Shown: piece after piece, positions 11,274 through 21,907 of the stretch | How positions within the stretch are numbered: position 1 is the first letter of the stretch | Layout of the letters: each line of letters begins with the position of its first letter | Assembly: GCA_027563935.2 (NCBI GenBank) | Contig: CM050451.1 | Coordinates: 29,155,565-29,219,564 of the forward strand | DNA: 64,000 nucleotides | DNA from: Costus lasius | Lineage: Eukaryota; Streptophyta; Magnoliopsida; Zingiberales; Costaceae | Direction: 5' to 3' | Translations under genes and position numbers: made by a program | Notes under the pieces: generated by a model | Told to the model about the DNA's origin: nothing | The model's database searches: none | The model's input: only the letters and a program-made list of their open reading frames with translations

Positions 11274-14261
11274 TGTAAGATCCAAGGATCTTAAGTCCTG
11301 GTAAGCATTATTTTTTGATTTAAATAACTCGTTGGCTGTGATATTGTGTTCATGATTTAAATAAAATTACTGACTGTGATATTTTTCTATGTATTGGTTG
11401 TTAATTAGTAGTTAATTAACTAGAGATTTTTGGTTGTTAATTTATAGTTAATTAAATTAGAGATTATTGGTTGTTAATTTTGTTGGACGTTAATTAGCTT
11501 AATGGATGTTAAATTTATTTAGTTAACTAGCTTATTGGATGTTAGTTTAACCCTTATTGGATTTTCACTTAAATTATGAGTTATTGGGTTTGCGCTAATT
11601 GGGTTTAAAATTCAAATTTATTAGTTAAATGGGTTAAACCCTTTTGAATTAATTGGTTAGCGGGTTAAACATTAAAAACCGAAATTTAAACTTTAAGTTA
11701 GTGATTTCGGCTAGGGTAGAGAATAGGCGTTTTTTTGGCTTGGAGAAAAACATTGGGCGACGGCTTGAAGAAGTTGGCGATTCTTGAAGAGTTCTTGGGT
11801 GATTTTCTCCTTCCTCTTCCTTTCTTCCTTTGACCGGCGTCTTTGGTGTTTGGAGGCGTTTATTGTCCATTGTTGGCGTCTTCCTAGGATCATTTCAAAG
11901 CTCTTAGACGAATTTTGTGGAGGATCTTCATCTTGGTATTCTCGGTTGAGGTGAGTGGAGTGTCTTATTAGATCTATCAATTTGGTTGTGTTTGTGTTAA
12001 ATGATATATTTGATTTCTTGAGAAATTTACCATGTTAAAATCGAAATTTTGCAAAGTGTATCTACCATGAAAACCGAATTTAAGATGCTTCTTCATGAAA
12101 ACTGAATTTAGGGTATTTCTCCATGAAAAACCGAATGTAAGATATTTCTTATCTTCATGAAAACTGAATTTAGGGTATTTCTCCATGAAAACCGAATGTA
12201 AGATATTTCTTATCTTCATGAAAACTGAATTTAGGGTATTTCTCCATGAAAACCGAATTCTTGATAATTATTTATGAAACCGAAATCTTGATGATTGTTT
12301 TATGAAACCGAAAGTTTGTAATATGAAATTTAAGGTATTAATTTATGGAATTTAGGAAGTTTTAAACCAATGATTTTGAGCATGATATTCATGTTAACTA
12401 AGGTTTAAAATTTAGTAGATAATATGTTATGTTAACCGTGGGTTACATGTAGTGATTTGTAAAGCAATTGCATGAATACATGTTTTAATTTTATGTTTAA
12501 TTTTATGTTGATTTTTATGTATGCTTGATAAATGCTATATGTCGATTTTATGGATGCTTGATAAATGCTAATAATGTTATAAAACTCATGTTTATTTATC
12601 TAAGACCATGTATTCATGTTTGAGAACATTGGGTGATAATTTAGCAAGGTTAGACTGAATTAATCAGCATGAAACCTAAGGACTACACTACAATGTGATT
12701 TTTATGAAGTTTATGTGGTTTTTGAATATTATGTGATTTGTGATTTTTGGAATATTATGTGGTTATGGAAATTTAGAATATTATGTGTTATGTGATGGGT
12801 AGGACTAAGGCTAAGTGTGACTGTGTACTCAAGGGGATAGTATGTGTAATATGTTAAGGGTTTGAGATTTCAGCCCTGTATTGTGATATGTGAAGGGGTT
12901 GATGTTCAGCCTACCTGTTATGATTATTGTGATGGGGGTTGATGTTCAGCCTGCCCGATATGATTATTGTGATGACTATCCTAGAGTCTAGTTGACACTT
13001 AGAAGTCCACCGTTGTGAAATAAGATATAAGATGTGTCTGTTGTCCAGTAGGAACCTTTTCGGAGAACGGGTTTTGACGCAAAGTGCCATGTCTTGGTCG
13101 GACAGGGGCCACCTCTTGATGTCATCACTCTTTTTGTGATATGGGGTGTCGTAGAGCAAAGTGCCACGTCGTGACCCGGCGGGGGCCACCTCTTGAATCT
13201 ACACACTATCCATCGATGTGTTATGGGGTGTTTTAGAGCAAAGTGCCACGTCGTGACCTGGCGGGGGCCACCTCTTGATTCTACTCACTGTCCATGTTTA
13301 TATGTTGCATGAAATTTTGCAGTCTCCCAGTGCTTAGGCCAAAGCCGGGTTAGACCATAATGGTCACTACTGAATATGCTGGACAACTAGGTTAATTAAG
13401 TGTTGGTGTGTACATCTGAGTTGGTTTAGAGTATAACTCTAGAACATGAGTTTGTTATATGTTGGTGTGTACATCTGACTGTTTATATGACTTCTGTTTT
13501 CTTTATGTTGTTATATATTGACATAATGTTCCTGTTAAAGATTTTTAAAATAATCTGTCTATATTTTTGAGTGTATGTTATGGATGGTCGATTTAGACTA
13601 TCCACTCACTGGGCTGTGTAGCTCACCCCTCACTATTTTCAGGCATAGAGTAGGGGCGCATTTCTTGAGTTAGCATTGGCATGGATATCGCTAGTTTGCT
13701 GTTTAAGAACTTTTGTGCTTAATTATTTGGGGCCGGTTGTGGCCGAACTATATGAATGATATGAGCTATGTGAACCATGTGAACTATGTGAACTTGTGAT
13801 GTCAGATTGTGACTGTTAAATGAGTTTGATTTTTGTGTCACCGCGGGCTTCAGCCTGGTTTCGGTGTTTGGTATGAGTTTATAAAAAAATCGATTTTGTG
13901 ATTTTGTTTTGAAATTCGGTTTGTGGTGTATTCTTTGTAATCGGTTTTGATATACCTGTAACTTGCATATGTCTAGTGCAAGTATTGCCTGGTGGCAGGT
14001 ACCTTTATGGATTTTATGGATTTGATACGGATTTGATATAACTGTTGCCTTGCATATGTCTAGTGCAAGGAATGCGTGGTGGCAGGTACCTTTATGAAAT
14101 TGTGTTTTTGTGGAGATTTATATGTATGGATTTTCGAAATTTTCAGATCGGGTTTCCTGAACGGGGTTTTACCTAGCATATGTATCGATCTTGTATGATA
14201 ACATCCTGTTTCTTTCATGATTTGTGTTGCTTGTTTGGGGTTAAGATAACGGGATGTTACA
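11274..14261 (+). repeat. 3' LTR of Tekay T1
   Basis: 2988 bp, TG...CA ends. It is about 95 bp longer than the 5' LTR, partly because of a private tandem array at 12060-12262. It is followed directly by copia leader sequence with no target duplication. Confidence 0.93.
12060..12262 (+). repeat. 61-62 bp tandem repeat private to the T1 3' LTR
   Basis: About three units; CATGAAAACTGAATTTAGGG recurs at 12094, 12156 and 12217, each followed by CTCCATGAAAACCGAAT. The equivalent place in the 5' LTR (about 4500-4560) has no such array. Confidence 0.85.
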
Positions 14262-14845
14262 AACGGTCCATTATTAGGGATCCACTCATTAGACCTAGTC
14301 AGATCCACTGCCCTTGCATGCACCAAGTCCTAACTGACTTGAGTCGACCAAATGGTCAATCATGCATGCGCCAAGGGCTGAACGACCTCATGAGTTCTGG
14401 CAAGCGGGTGTGACCCCGGGCCTAAACCATGTGCGTTCACAGGTTGTCTCAACCAGACATCGCTACACGCCTGTCCGCAGTCGACCTATAGCCACCTCGT
14501 GCTTGCGCACAGGTGCCATCTGGTCGACCCATCTAGGCTGTCAGATAGTCTGATCAGACTGGTTGGATCTTGACTAGACTGTGACTTCAACCCTAATAAC
14601 CCGTCTAAGGGTTTAAAGTAGGCGCCACTTAGATCTAATGGTAAGCGCGCAAGTCATTAAGTTTTGTGAAAAACATCAACAACAATATGAAAGAAGCGCT
14701 ACCTTCATACATGCGCCAAGATTAATATACAACATGTAAGTTTTCGCATGTAACCTATAGATCTAGCAATATGGCGCAAACATGGATCACAAATCAAACA
14801 TAGCAATCATATTAACATGCATAAGAACTTGGCTCTGATACCAGT
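14262..14845 (-). other. 5' leader fragment of copia C1-a
   Basis: Noncoding leader between the 5' LTR and T1. It matches the leader of the full-length C1 at about 54797-55373 (shared TAGGGATCCACTCAT, CTTGCATGCACCAAGTCCT and GCCTA...CATGTGCGTTCA blocks). It ends at T1 without a target duplication. The small open frames in it are not conserved. Confidence 0.85.
14832..14843 (-). promoter_or_regulatory. Primer-binding site of C1-a (tRNA-Met)
   Basis: The minus strand reads TGGTATCAGAGC two bases after the 5' LTR end, complementary to initiator tRNA-Met. Confidence 0.93.
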
Positions 14846-16533
14846 TGAAAGTCCCCTAAACAAGGGGGGGCGAAACCCTACTGGCGCATATGGAGGTTTT
14901 AAAGCAGCGGAATGGATTTCTAGGGATCGATTGCATGAGATATGATCAACTACAAAAACCCCGATTGCAAACATAAGAAGGATCATACCATCGCCATCCA
15001 TTAGATGGTGCCTTGGAAGCAAAGATCGAAAGGGATCTTCTCCAAAAGTGACGCACACAAGGTGATGCCGCCTACTCTTTGTTGATCCTTGTGCTAACAA
15101 GGTTCTTCAAAGGTCTTTGTCGTATGAAAGGGAAGAGAAGATTTTCCTTGCTTGGCGAGACCTCTCCCTTGTCGTCAAGAAGCTCTACCACACGAATGTG
15201 TCAAGAACCAAAAAACCAATAGGCGACAAGAGGGCGAGAGGGAGGCGTGAAGAGAGGCGACGTGAGATGTGGTCACGTAAGTGACATGCTATCTAAAAAT
15301 AGCAAAACCACTTCTCATCATGAAATGCGCTCATGAACAAATCGCAAATCTCTTCACCCATGAACCATGCGCTCACTTGATGAGCTGGTTCAATTTGGTT
15401 TGGTTCAAAGACCAATTAACCCAAGCCATGGTCTAGATCTCATTGAACCAATAGGTTCCAGATCTAACCGTTCATCTCTTGATGCTCTTGATCTCACCAA
15501 TCTTGCATCCATTCTCTCAATCAAAGCTTACCGATCTTAAGCCCTAATCAATCAAATATGATCAGACCAGATCTCACTTACAATCAGAGATTAAATCCCT
15601 TTAAACTGAACCAAAACAATTCAGTCCACACGATCTGACTTAAGTAAGCCATATCATCAAATTGTGCGACCCTAAGGGTTTCCTTTAAATGTCGGTAACG
15701 ACAACTCACGTTATCACGATCAGTGAGGGGTATCTAGCAACACATCACTGTCTCCCGATATAAAGGAAAGAGTCTTCCAAGACTACACCCAAACCACAGC
15801 ACAAGTGTGAATCCACTTCACAAGGCATACATGTTTCCTTTGCCACTGGATGTTCTTATTGGACAAGCGTGTCAAACCTGTAACTCCAATATGATGAGCA
15901 TGATTAGATCAGATAAACATAGTCACCTGGGTATGGCCATACACTTTCTCAATCATCTCATTCAAGGGGGCCCCTTTAGAACATCACACTCCAATCAAGG
16001 AGACGGCAATCCTATATCTATCACTAGTGTCCTAACCTGACTCATGATCATTATCCAAGATAGTCTATAACCATTATGTTTCAAATGATATTGAACTACC
16101 TCAAAACAATGACAATCATCATTTAGAAACACAAGTGATCTCAAGTCAGAGGACATGTGCCACTTGTTGCAAACAAGGATTATTCACATTGTGACAAGCA
16201 ATTGAATATCCTAGTAGGGTCTGTCCAGTACATCCAATGTACCCATGAGTCTACATCTTATTCCATGCTCGAAGCATCCTATAAGATTAGAACACATATT
16301 AGTCTCAATCATATCAAGGCTGTCTCATGTTCACCAAGATATCTCGACTAAGGACATTACAGCATGTCAGCCAAGCTGAACAGCATTGAGACATTATTCA
16401 GAAGCACACTTATTGCAGCAGACAATGTAATAAACTGAATAATAACCATTGCCTTTATAAACATAAGAGTTTATACATGATACTGAAAGAATCCCAAGGC
16501 CTCAAACATTAGCCTTAAGGGCATACCCCAACA
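14846..16533 (-). repeat. 5' LTR of C1-a
   Basis: 1688 bp, same length as its partner at 798-2485, and next to the primer site, so it is the 5' LTR on the minus strand. The right flank CCTTA matches 793-797. Confidence 0.95.
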
Positions 16534-17211
16534 CCTTATGCTTCGGCAGTGGGATCGATCATGTATGCAATGTTGTGTACTAGACCAGATGTGGCTTATG
16601 CTGTGAGCATAACCAGCCGATACCAATCCAATCCTAGAGTACAACAGTGGGTGACTGTAAAGAACATCCTAAAGTATCTGCGAAGAACTAAGGATTTGTT
16701 CCTAGTCTATGGGGGACAGGAAGAGCTCAATATGCAGGGCTACACTGATGTGTCATTCCAGTCTGATCCTGATGACTTTAGATCGCAGGCTGGCTATGTG
16801 TTTAAGATAAATGGAGGTAATGTTTGCTGGAAGAGCTTCAAGCAATCCACAATTGCCAATTCTACAACTGAATCTGAGTATGTGGCCGCTTCTGAGGTAG
16901 CCAAGGAAGTTGTTTGGATAAGGAAGTTCATTTCTGAACTTCAGGTTGTTCCCAGTGCAGTGGATCCCATTGAAACCTACTGTGATAACAATGGAGCAAT
17001 TGCACAAGCCAAGGAACCACGGTCTCTTCAAAGATCCAAACACATACTCAGGAGATTTCACCTGATCAGAGAGATCATAGACAGAGGTGATGTCAAGATT
17101 AGCAGAGTTAACACAGAGAACAATCTGGTAAACCCATTGACCAAGGCTTTGGCGCAGCAGAAGCATGACTGTCACGCTAGAGATATGGGGTTGAGATTCC
17201 TCAACCTCTAG
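16534..17211 (+). pseudogene. C2 copia RNase H domain and end of Pol
   Basis: This continues the RT reading broken at 797. RNase H removes RNA from the RNA-DNA hybrid during reverse transcription. Visible: the GSIMYAMLCTRPDVAY connection, Asp in YTDVSF, Glu in SEYVAAS, Asp in YCDNNGA, then the basic EPRSLQRSKHI segment. The last conserved acidic position is changed (ENNLVNPLTKAL where relatives have DN.ADPLTK), which together with the broken RT suggests loss of function. The frame is open to TAG at 17209-17211, and the 3' polypurine tract and LTR follow after 21 bp. A start at GTG or ATG here would not be natural. Confidence 0.9.
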
Positions 17212-17219
17212 GTTTTAGT

Positions 17220-17232
17220 GCACGTGGGAGAT
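17220..17232 (+). promoter_or_regulatory. Polypurine tract of C2
   Basis: ACGTGGGAGAT directly before the LTR start TGTTGG at 17233, the same placement as in C1. Confidence 0.8.
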
Positions 17233-19018
17233 TGTTGGTGTATATGCCCTAAGACCTAGTTTTGGTCCATTATTGTACTACTTGACGTTGATATTTTATA
17301 TCATTCTGGCATTGTCATTATCTATATTTGCTTACATCTGCGATTGTGTACTTATATGATAATGTCCCTGGAGACATATTGGATATGTGCTCAAATGATA
17401 GTTCCCAGTCGATGTACCTAAGTGGGTATGGGACAGCTCTGGTACTAGTGAGACTGGTATATGGGCTGGTTAGGCACGAGGTGCTAACGCAGACATATGG
17501 GTATATCAGTGGTGGATATACTGGATCGACCCGCTGTGAGGCAATGACTTGGTGTCACAAGTTATACTCATAAGTGATAGGAGATGCATTGATCCCTTGA
17601 CTTGAGGTCATTGGCCATTCTATATGGTTTGGGATATGCTTTGATACAACCTAACACCTCGCCGTAGTTGGGGGGTAATAACGGTTGTCATTGAGCTTGT
17701 CACGACCCATAGGAGAAGGTCAATAGATAGACAGAAGATTTGCCCCTTTCTAAGGGAAGTTTGATATCCATGGAGCTCCTCTATAGTTCTATGACTGAAA
17801 GTGTATGGCCATACCTAGGAGAGACCTGATTTAGTCATAACCATGAGATTGGATGAAAACAAGTGGTGACACACTTGTCCAATCGGATATCAGTTCGGCA
17901 AAGAGACTAGAATGCATCTGTACCTGATTGCCATGATGGGGATGTCGATGTCGATATCCGTTCCAATGACCTGGGTAGCAGCGATGCACTGCTAGGTACC
18001 ACTCAAAACTTGTGGTGACCTTAGGTCAGCACTGCCAACGTCAGAGGAACCTACAGGGTCACACACCTTGATACTTGAGTTCTCGTATTGATCGGGAAGC
18101 CTTATGATCGAGTTATTGGATAACTCGGATCTATTTGGGAGATTTCATCTGCGCCAATGGGCCTGATGAGATGGAAGAAACTTATTGAAGGCAATTTTCA
18201 ATTTTGTCATATTAACCAATGTAACCATGGTTAACCTCATTTGACCTTGGGTTAACTTGGATTGGATCCAATAACTTCGTTAACATTCAGAATGGACCTT
18301 GGGCTAGGCCCATTGATAAGTTGGGCTTGCTAATAAGTTATCATGAAGAAGAAAGGGGCTAAAAGGGTATAATGGGGATAAATCTCCTCCCACTGGCGCC
18401 TAAGGGCATAATGGGGAGGAGTAGGCGATTTTGCTTCATGAAGCCAAATCCCAATCCTAACCCTGGCTGCCCGCCTTGCATAACCGACCTATGGCTCTAT
18501 AAAAGTGGACATAGGTGCCCCCTCTGATAATTACATCCTTGGAGGCGTGAGCAATAGAGAGGGGCGAAAGTTAGGGGGCTCTTGGCGCAAGTTCTCTTCT
18601 TCTCTTCCATTACCGCAACCAATTCTTCTTCTCCTCCTCTTGGCGCAAGAAGGAATTGTTCTTGGCGGCTTCTCCTCATCTTCATCCTTAGTGCATTCTC
18701 ATTGGAGGTGGCGCAAGTTGTGAAGAAAGTATACTGAGGCTTGGATCTTCTTCCCGAGGCTAGCACCGGGCATGGAAGAAGAGGACTCGAGGCATCCGTG
18801 TGTGTGAGACTACAGAGGGCGCACGCTTGGGCGCCTATCACGACATGAGCATCATCTTGCTTTAAGGTATATTCTATCTCATTGTGTTGACTCTCTCGCA
18901 TGCGATCTTTACTGGGTTTTTGGGACTGGCTCGTTTCGGGGATATTGCTTCCGCTATGCAATGTTTTATGCAATTTCTATCTCTGAAAATTGTAAAATAT
19001 CCCCGGGGTTTCCCAATA
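17233..19018 (+). repeat. 3' LTR of copia C2
   Basis: Starts TGTTGGTGTATATGCCCT after the polypurine tract. The end is inferred by alignment with the C4 LTR, whose last bases are CATTCCCCAACA; here they read GTTTCCCAATA, so the terminal CA seems mutated. About 1786 bp. Open frames inside it are short and not conserved. Confidence 0.8.
18498..18505 (+). promoter_or_regulatory. TATA box of the C2 LTR promoter
   Basis: TATAAAAG in a CTC...GTGG context, about 520 bp before the LTR end, a plausible U3/R border. No transcript data can be inferred. Confidence 0.6.
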
Positions 19019-19414
19019 TGTAGACCACTGTTAGCCACTGCTAAAGCAAACATAGATGTGAAAGAAGGAAAGATCACTTTTGATATCTGTGAAAACATTA
19101 TTGAATTTAGTCTTAATGACTCTTTGAATAAACTTTCTTACTCAGGATCATGTTGTAGTGTTGAGGTGATTGATGATATTGTTTATGATGTTTGCAATTT
19201 ATTTGATGAATCCTCAAATATTGAAACTGACAAATCTTCTGAGGAAGTTGATAAAGTGTTACAGGAAAAGAAAGACAAAATTTCAAGAAGGAGTAAAAGA
19301 AGAAGAAGATCTAGATTGTTTGACAAAGGAAAGAAAATTTGGAGCAAATTTAAAGATTGTTTCAAGTCCGAGCCTTATGTGGTTCAATGTGATGCCCAAC
19401 CTAAAGAAAGATAA
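19019..19414 (+). pseudogene. A1 protease C-terminus with acidic/basic tail
   Basis: The frame enters from the C2 LTR, so its start is lost. Its first ~25 residues match the end of Athila-type retropepsins (RPLLATAKA, then a beta strand ending KITFDI). After that there is no RT. Instead comes an acidic segment (DDIVYDV, DESSNIETDKSSEEVDK), then a very basic one (SRRSKRRRRSRLFDKGKK), then a short end EPYVVQCD...KER and TAA/TAG stop. The normal Athila order continues into RT and integrase; here the frame closes, and 75 bp later stands the stem-loop that in this group follows the polyprotein. So this is a short gag-protease protein of a non-autonomous element. The basic tail could bind nucleic acid, but this is only an inference. 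Confidence 0.75.
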
Positions 19415-19488
19415 GAGGGGCAATCGAGGAATTCACGATCACACCAGAGTGCAAAAGGGTCAAGCTAATGACCTTTAAATTAGCGCTT

Positions 19489-19506
19489 CTTGGGAGGCAA
19501 CCCAAG
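19489..19506 (+). other. Conserved stem-loop after the A1 polyprotein stop
   Basis: CTTGGGAGGCAACCCAAG: a perfect 6 bp stem with a 6 nt loop, in an AGCGCTT...GC context. The same element occurs at 36909-36926 (minus) after the gag-like frame of A2. I recall this motif from other plant Athila/Tat-type elements. Confidence 0.75.
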
Positions 19507-19594
19507 CTTTCTAACCTTTATTTGTTTTATTTTACTTAATTTTTGCTTAAAACTAATTTTTCTTTTATTTTTGTAGGAAAATCATGATTTGATG

Positions 19595-20050
19595 CAAATT
19601 ACGGCACTACCGTAAAGTCTGTTATGGTACCGTATTTTTGGTTCACTTTCCACCAGAGAGTTGTGACGAAATTACGGCACCGCCGTTATTACTTAAACGG
19701 TACTATAATTTGTTGCCAAAATCAACCCGAGAGTCTCTTCATTTTTATGGCACCACCGTAAGTTGTTTTACGGTGCCGTATTTTCATGAATTTTTTTTTC
19801 GATTTTTTCAATCAAAAAAAAAAAAATCACTGCTTGATTTTTACAGTGGTATCGTAAACTACTTCACGGTACCGTATTTTTGAGTCATTTTCATACAGAG
19901 GGGTTCCGAGATTTTACGGCAGTACCATAAGTTATATTACGGTACCATTTTTCTGATCCAGTTTTGACCCGAGAGCAGTCGTAATTTTACGCTAGTGCCG
20001 TAAGACATTACACTGCCGTATTTTGTTTTCTGACATGCGAGCTCTGTGCC
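19595..20050 (+). repeat. Palindromic tandem array, internal copy (A1)
   Basis: About six degenerate ~75 bp units. Each unit begins with a dyad of type TACGGCAGTGCCGTA or TACGGTACCGTA, then a second TACGG..CCGTA dyad some 15 bp on, then a spacer containing CAGAGAG or CCGAGAG. It lies between the stem-loop and the env-like frame. Related arrays sit in the LTRs of the same family. Confidence 0.85.
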
Positions 20051-20530
20051 GTATTTAGGGTTTTGACCGAACCGTTTTTAGGGTTTTTACCCTCGTTCTC
20101 ACTAGTTTTTGAGCCGTTCTTGGATTTCCGATCATCTCTGACCACCTGGGGATGCCAGTGACCTTTCCCGTTCAGCTTTCGTCGTCGATTAGGTACTCAT
20201 TTCTCTGATTTTACTGAGTTGACGAAGTTTTTATCAACTTTCGCCCCTTTCACTCATTTTCACTCGTTTCTCAACCATTTTGAGTGATTCTTGTTTTCAT
20301 TTACTCGTTAGAGGACACACTATCGATCCTTTGCTGGATTGAGACTGATTTCCGTCACCAATTTGAGCCGAAACATGTTGACCGAATTCGAAATCACTGT
20401 TCATCGACATTTACTCTGTTTTTTAGGTGATAATACTTGTAGAACATGTTGATAGGATGCCAATGACTAGATTTAAAACTGTTATATTGTTATGCATTGA
20501 ATTATAAGTTTGTAGGTTGAGTTCATACTC
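20051..20530 (+). other. Noncoding spacer before the A1 env-like frame
   Basis: AT-rich with pyrimidine tracts and no coding frame. I see no clear promoter or splice signal that I would call. Confidence 0.5.
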
Positions 20531-21907
20531 ATGGCACCGAGAACAAAGTCAATTTGTCCAAGAAGAAAGGGGAAAGCCCCTGTTGAATCATCTCAACCAC
20601 GGAACCCCCATGGGATCATCTTCAGAAATGAAATGCAGGAATCCAGATACAACAAAATTTTAGAAAGAAAAATCATCAACACCAAGTATGCTGATCGAAG
20701 AACATTGCAAGCCTTGGGGCTTTATGAGGACGTGCTTTGGATGTTTGAGAGGATGAAGGCTAAGAAGTTCTTCCAAATGACGCCGCACACTTATCTACCA
20801 CTTGTTTTGGAGTTCTTGAGCAGCTTAATAATTGACTTGAAGGAATTTTCGAATGGACCTGCAGAGGGGGAAATCACTTTCAGATTAGTCAGAGATATCT
20901 TTGAGTTTAGCACAGGAGGGTATACTAAAATGCCTCTTGGATTCATGGAAGGCATCTTCTGGAACCAAATTACAGATGAGAGTCATTTCTATGCTGTTTC
21001 TGCTAGAGCTAGCAAGATCAAGAACCCTTGTATTAAGTATGCTCACCGGGTTCTAGCACACACCGTGTTTGGGAGAGGAGATAGTGACGGCATGGTCCGT
21101 CAACATGAGCCCTATTTTCTTTAGGGGATGCTCAATGGATTTGCTGTTGATGTTGCTTATTTCATGATCAAACACATGGACAAGGTTGCCAGAGCGAGCA
21201 GAGGATCTATGGTAATAGGAGGTTTGATTACTCCTATAGCTAGATATTTTGGGATAGATCCCTATGGAATTGAGTTGGCAAAAGGTAATGCAAGACTAGA
21301 CATTGAGTCTTGCATAGCAATGAAGATGATTATTAGAGAAGGTGACATTTTTTGTTTGGTCCTTGGACCAAATATCCCTCCTCTACCCTTACCGCACATT
21401 GAGAAGACCACGGTCAGAGAAAGAGCCAACTGGAAATTATCCCCTAGTGCAGCTGAGGCAGCTTTTACTCCACCGCTTGATATAGTTCCACCGCCACCCA
21501 CCTGGTGTGGAAGGAGTGATCCCTATGGGATGGAGTCACCTCCTCATGATTCTTCATAGCCCGCTGGTACTTCCTCACATGGGACGAGGGGTGGCTTTGC
21601 TAGCCATCACGATCCAGGTTTTCAGGCGCTCACAGCACAGATGTACAACCAAGAACGCCGCCTGGATGGGATGGAAGAGACTCTAGGATACATCCACAGG
21701 GATATGGAGAGATTGTGTAATCATATGGAAAACATGGATATCAAGGTGATCAAGGAGGAACGCCATACTATGATCCCATGGAGACTGCTGCAAGGGACTC
21801 TGAGGCCACACGATCAGATGGCGATGAGTAGATGCTTTGTGAGTATTATCTTCCTTTATTTCTTTGCTATGCTATATTTTTCTATATCTTATTGTTGTTT
21901 CATATGA
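20531..21907 (+). pseudogene. Athila ORF in env-like position (A1)
   Basis: One frame, broken by TAG at 21122-21124 and TAG at 21557-21559; all three open pieces (from 20531, 21128 and 21641) are in the same phase. Residues 1-30 are basic (MAPRTKS, PRRKGK), like the N-terminus of Athila-family ORF1 proteins. The middle has the pattern of the Athila/plant-transposon domain (Y-A-D-R, FLSSL, GEITFRL, KYAHRVLAHTVFGRGDS, then RGSMVIGGLITPIARYFGI). The C-terminus is Pro-rich, then a likely coiled coil (RRLDGMEETLGYIHRDMERL). A hydrophobic run at 21840-21907 follows, but may be past the natural end. Position after the polyprotein matches the env-like gene of Athila elements. Function is unknown; no clear signal peptide is seen. 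Family match rests on recognition, not on a search. Confidence 0.75.

Larger units (their letters stand above)
3621..14261 (+). mobile_element. Ty3/gypsy Tekay-type chromovirus T1
   Basis: Order: 5' LTR (3621-6513), tRNA-Met primer site, gag, pol with C-terminal chromodomain, polypurine tract, 3' LTR (11274-14261). LTR ends are TGTAAGATCC...GATGTTACA. No target-site duplication is present: the flanks are CTTAA on the left and AACGG on the right, and they correspond to two different places in the host copia. The first ~1.4 kb of the two LTRs is strongly diverged with many indels, while the last ~1.5 kb is almost identical. These facts point to a recombination product rather than a simple insertion. 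Confidence 0.95.
798..16533 (-). mobile_element. Ty1/copia element C1-a, internally deleted, host of Tekay T1
   Basis: Both LTRs are 1688 bp (798-2485 and 14846-16533), flanked by a perfect CCTTA target duplication. On the minus strand the order is 5' LTR, tRNA-Met primer site, about 580 bp of leader, then Tekay T1, then the C-terminal reverse transcriptase/RNase H and the 3' LTR. By eye the LTRs differ at roughly 16 sites (about 1%). Compared with the full-length C1 at 47947-57074, about 4.0 kb is missing: the equivalent of roughly 50783-54796, covering most of the leader, gag, protease, integrase and the start of RT. The missing piece lies exactly where T1 sits. Confidence 0.93.
1..19018 (+). 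mobile_element. Outer Ty1/copia element C2, 3' half only, split by a nested C1 copia
   Basis: The 5' LTR, gag and integrase lie outside the window. What remains is reverse transcriptase (2-797), the rest of RNase H (16534-17211), a polypurine tract and a 3' LTR (17233-19018). The two coding pieces are the same gene: the protein reading stops at a Pro-Tyr pair at 797 and resumes at Pro-Tyr-Ala-Ser after the inserted element, with the 5 bp CCTTA duplicated at 793-797 and 16534-16538. Downstream it abuts Athila-like coding sequence, so C2 probably inserted into A1. The left boundary cannot be seen. Confidence 0.85.

Noticed and set aside
14060..14553. Frames crossing the T1/C1-a junction
   Set aside because: They are accidental joins of LTR and leader sequence.
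16549..17211. Independent host gene with RNase H domain
   Set aside because: It continues the copia RT broken at 797, with a target duplication at the break, and is followed by the element's polypurine tract and LTR.
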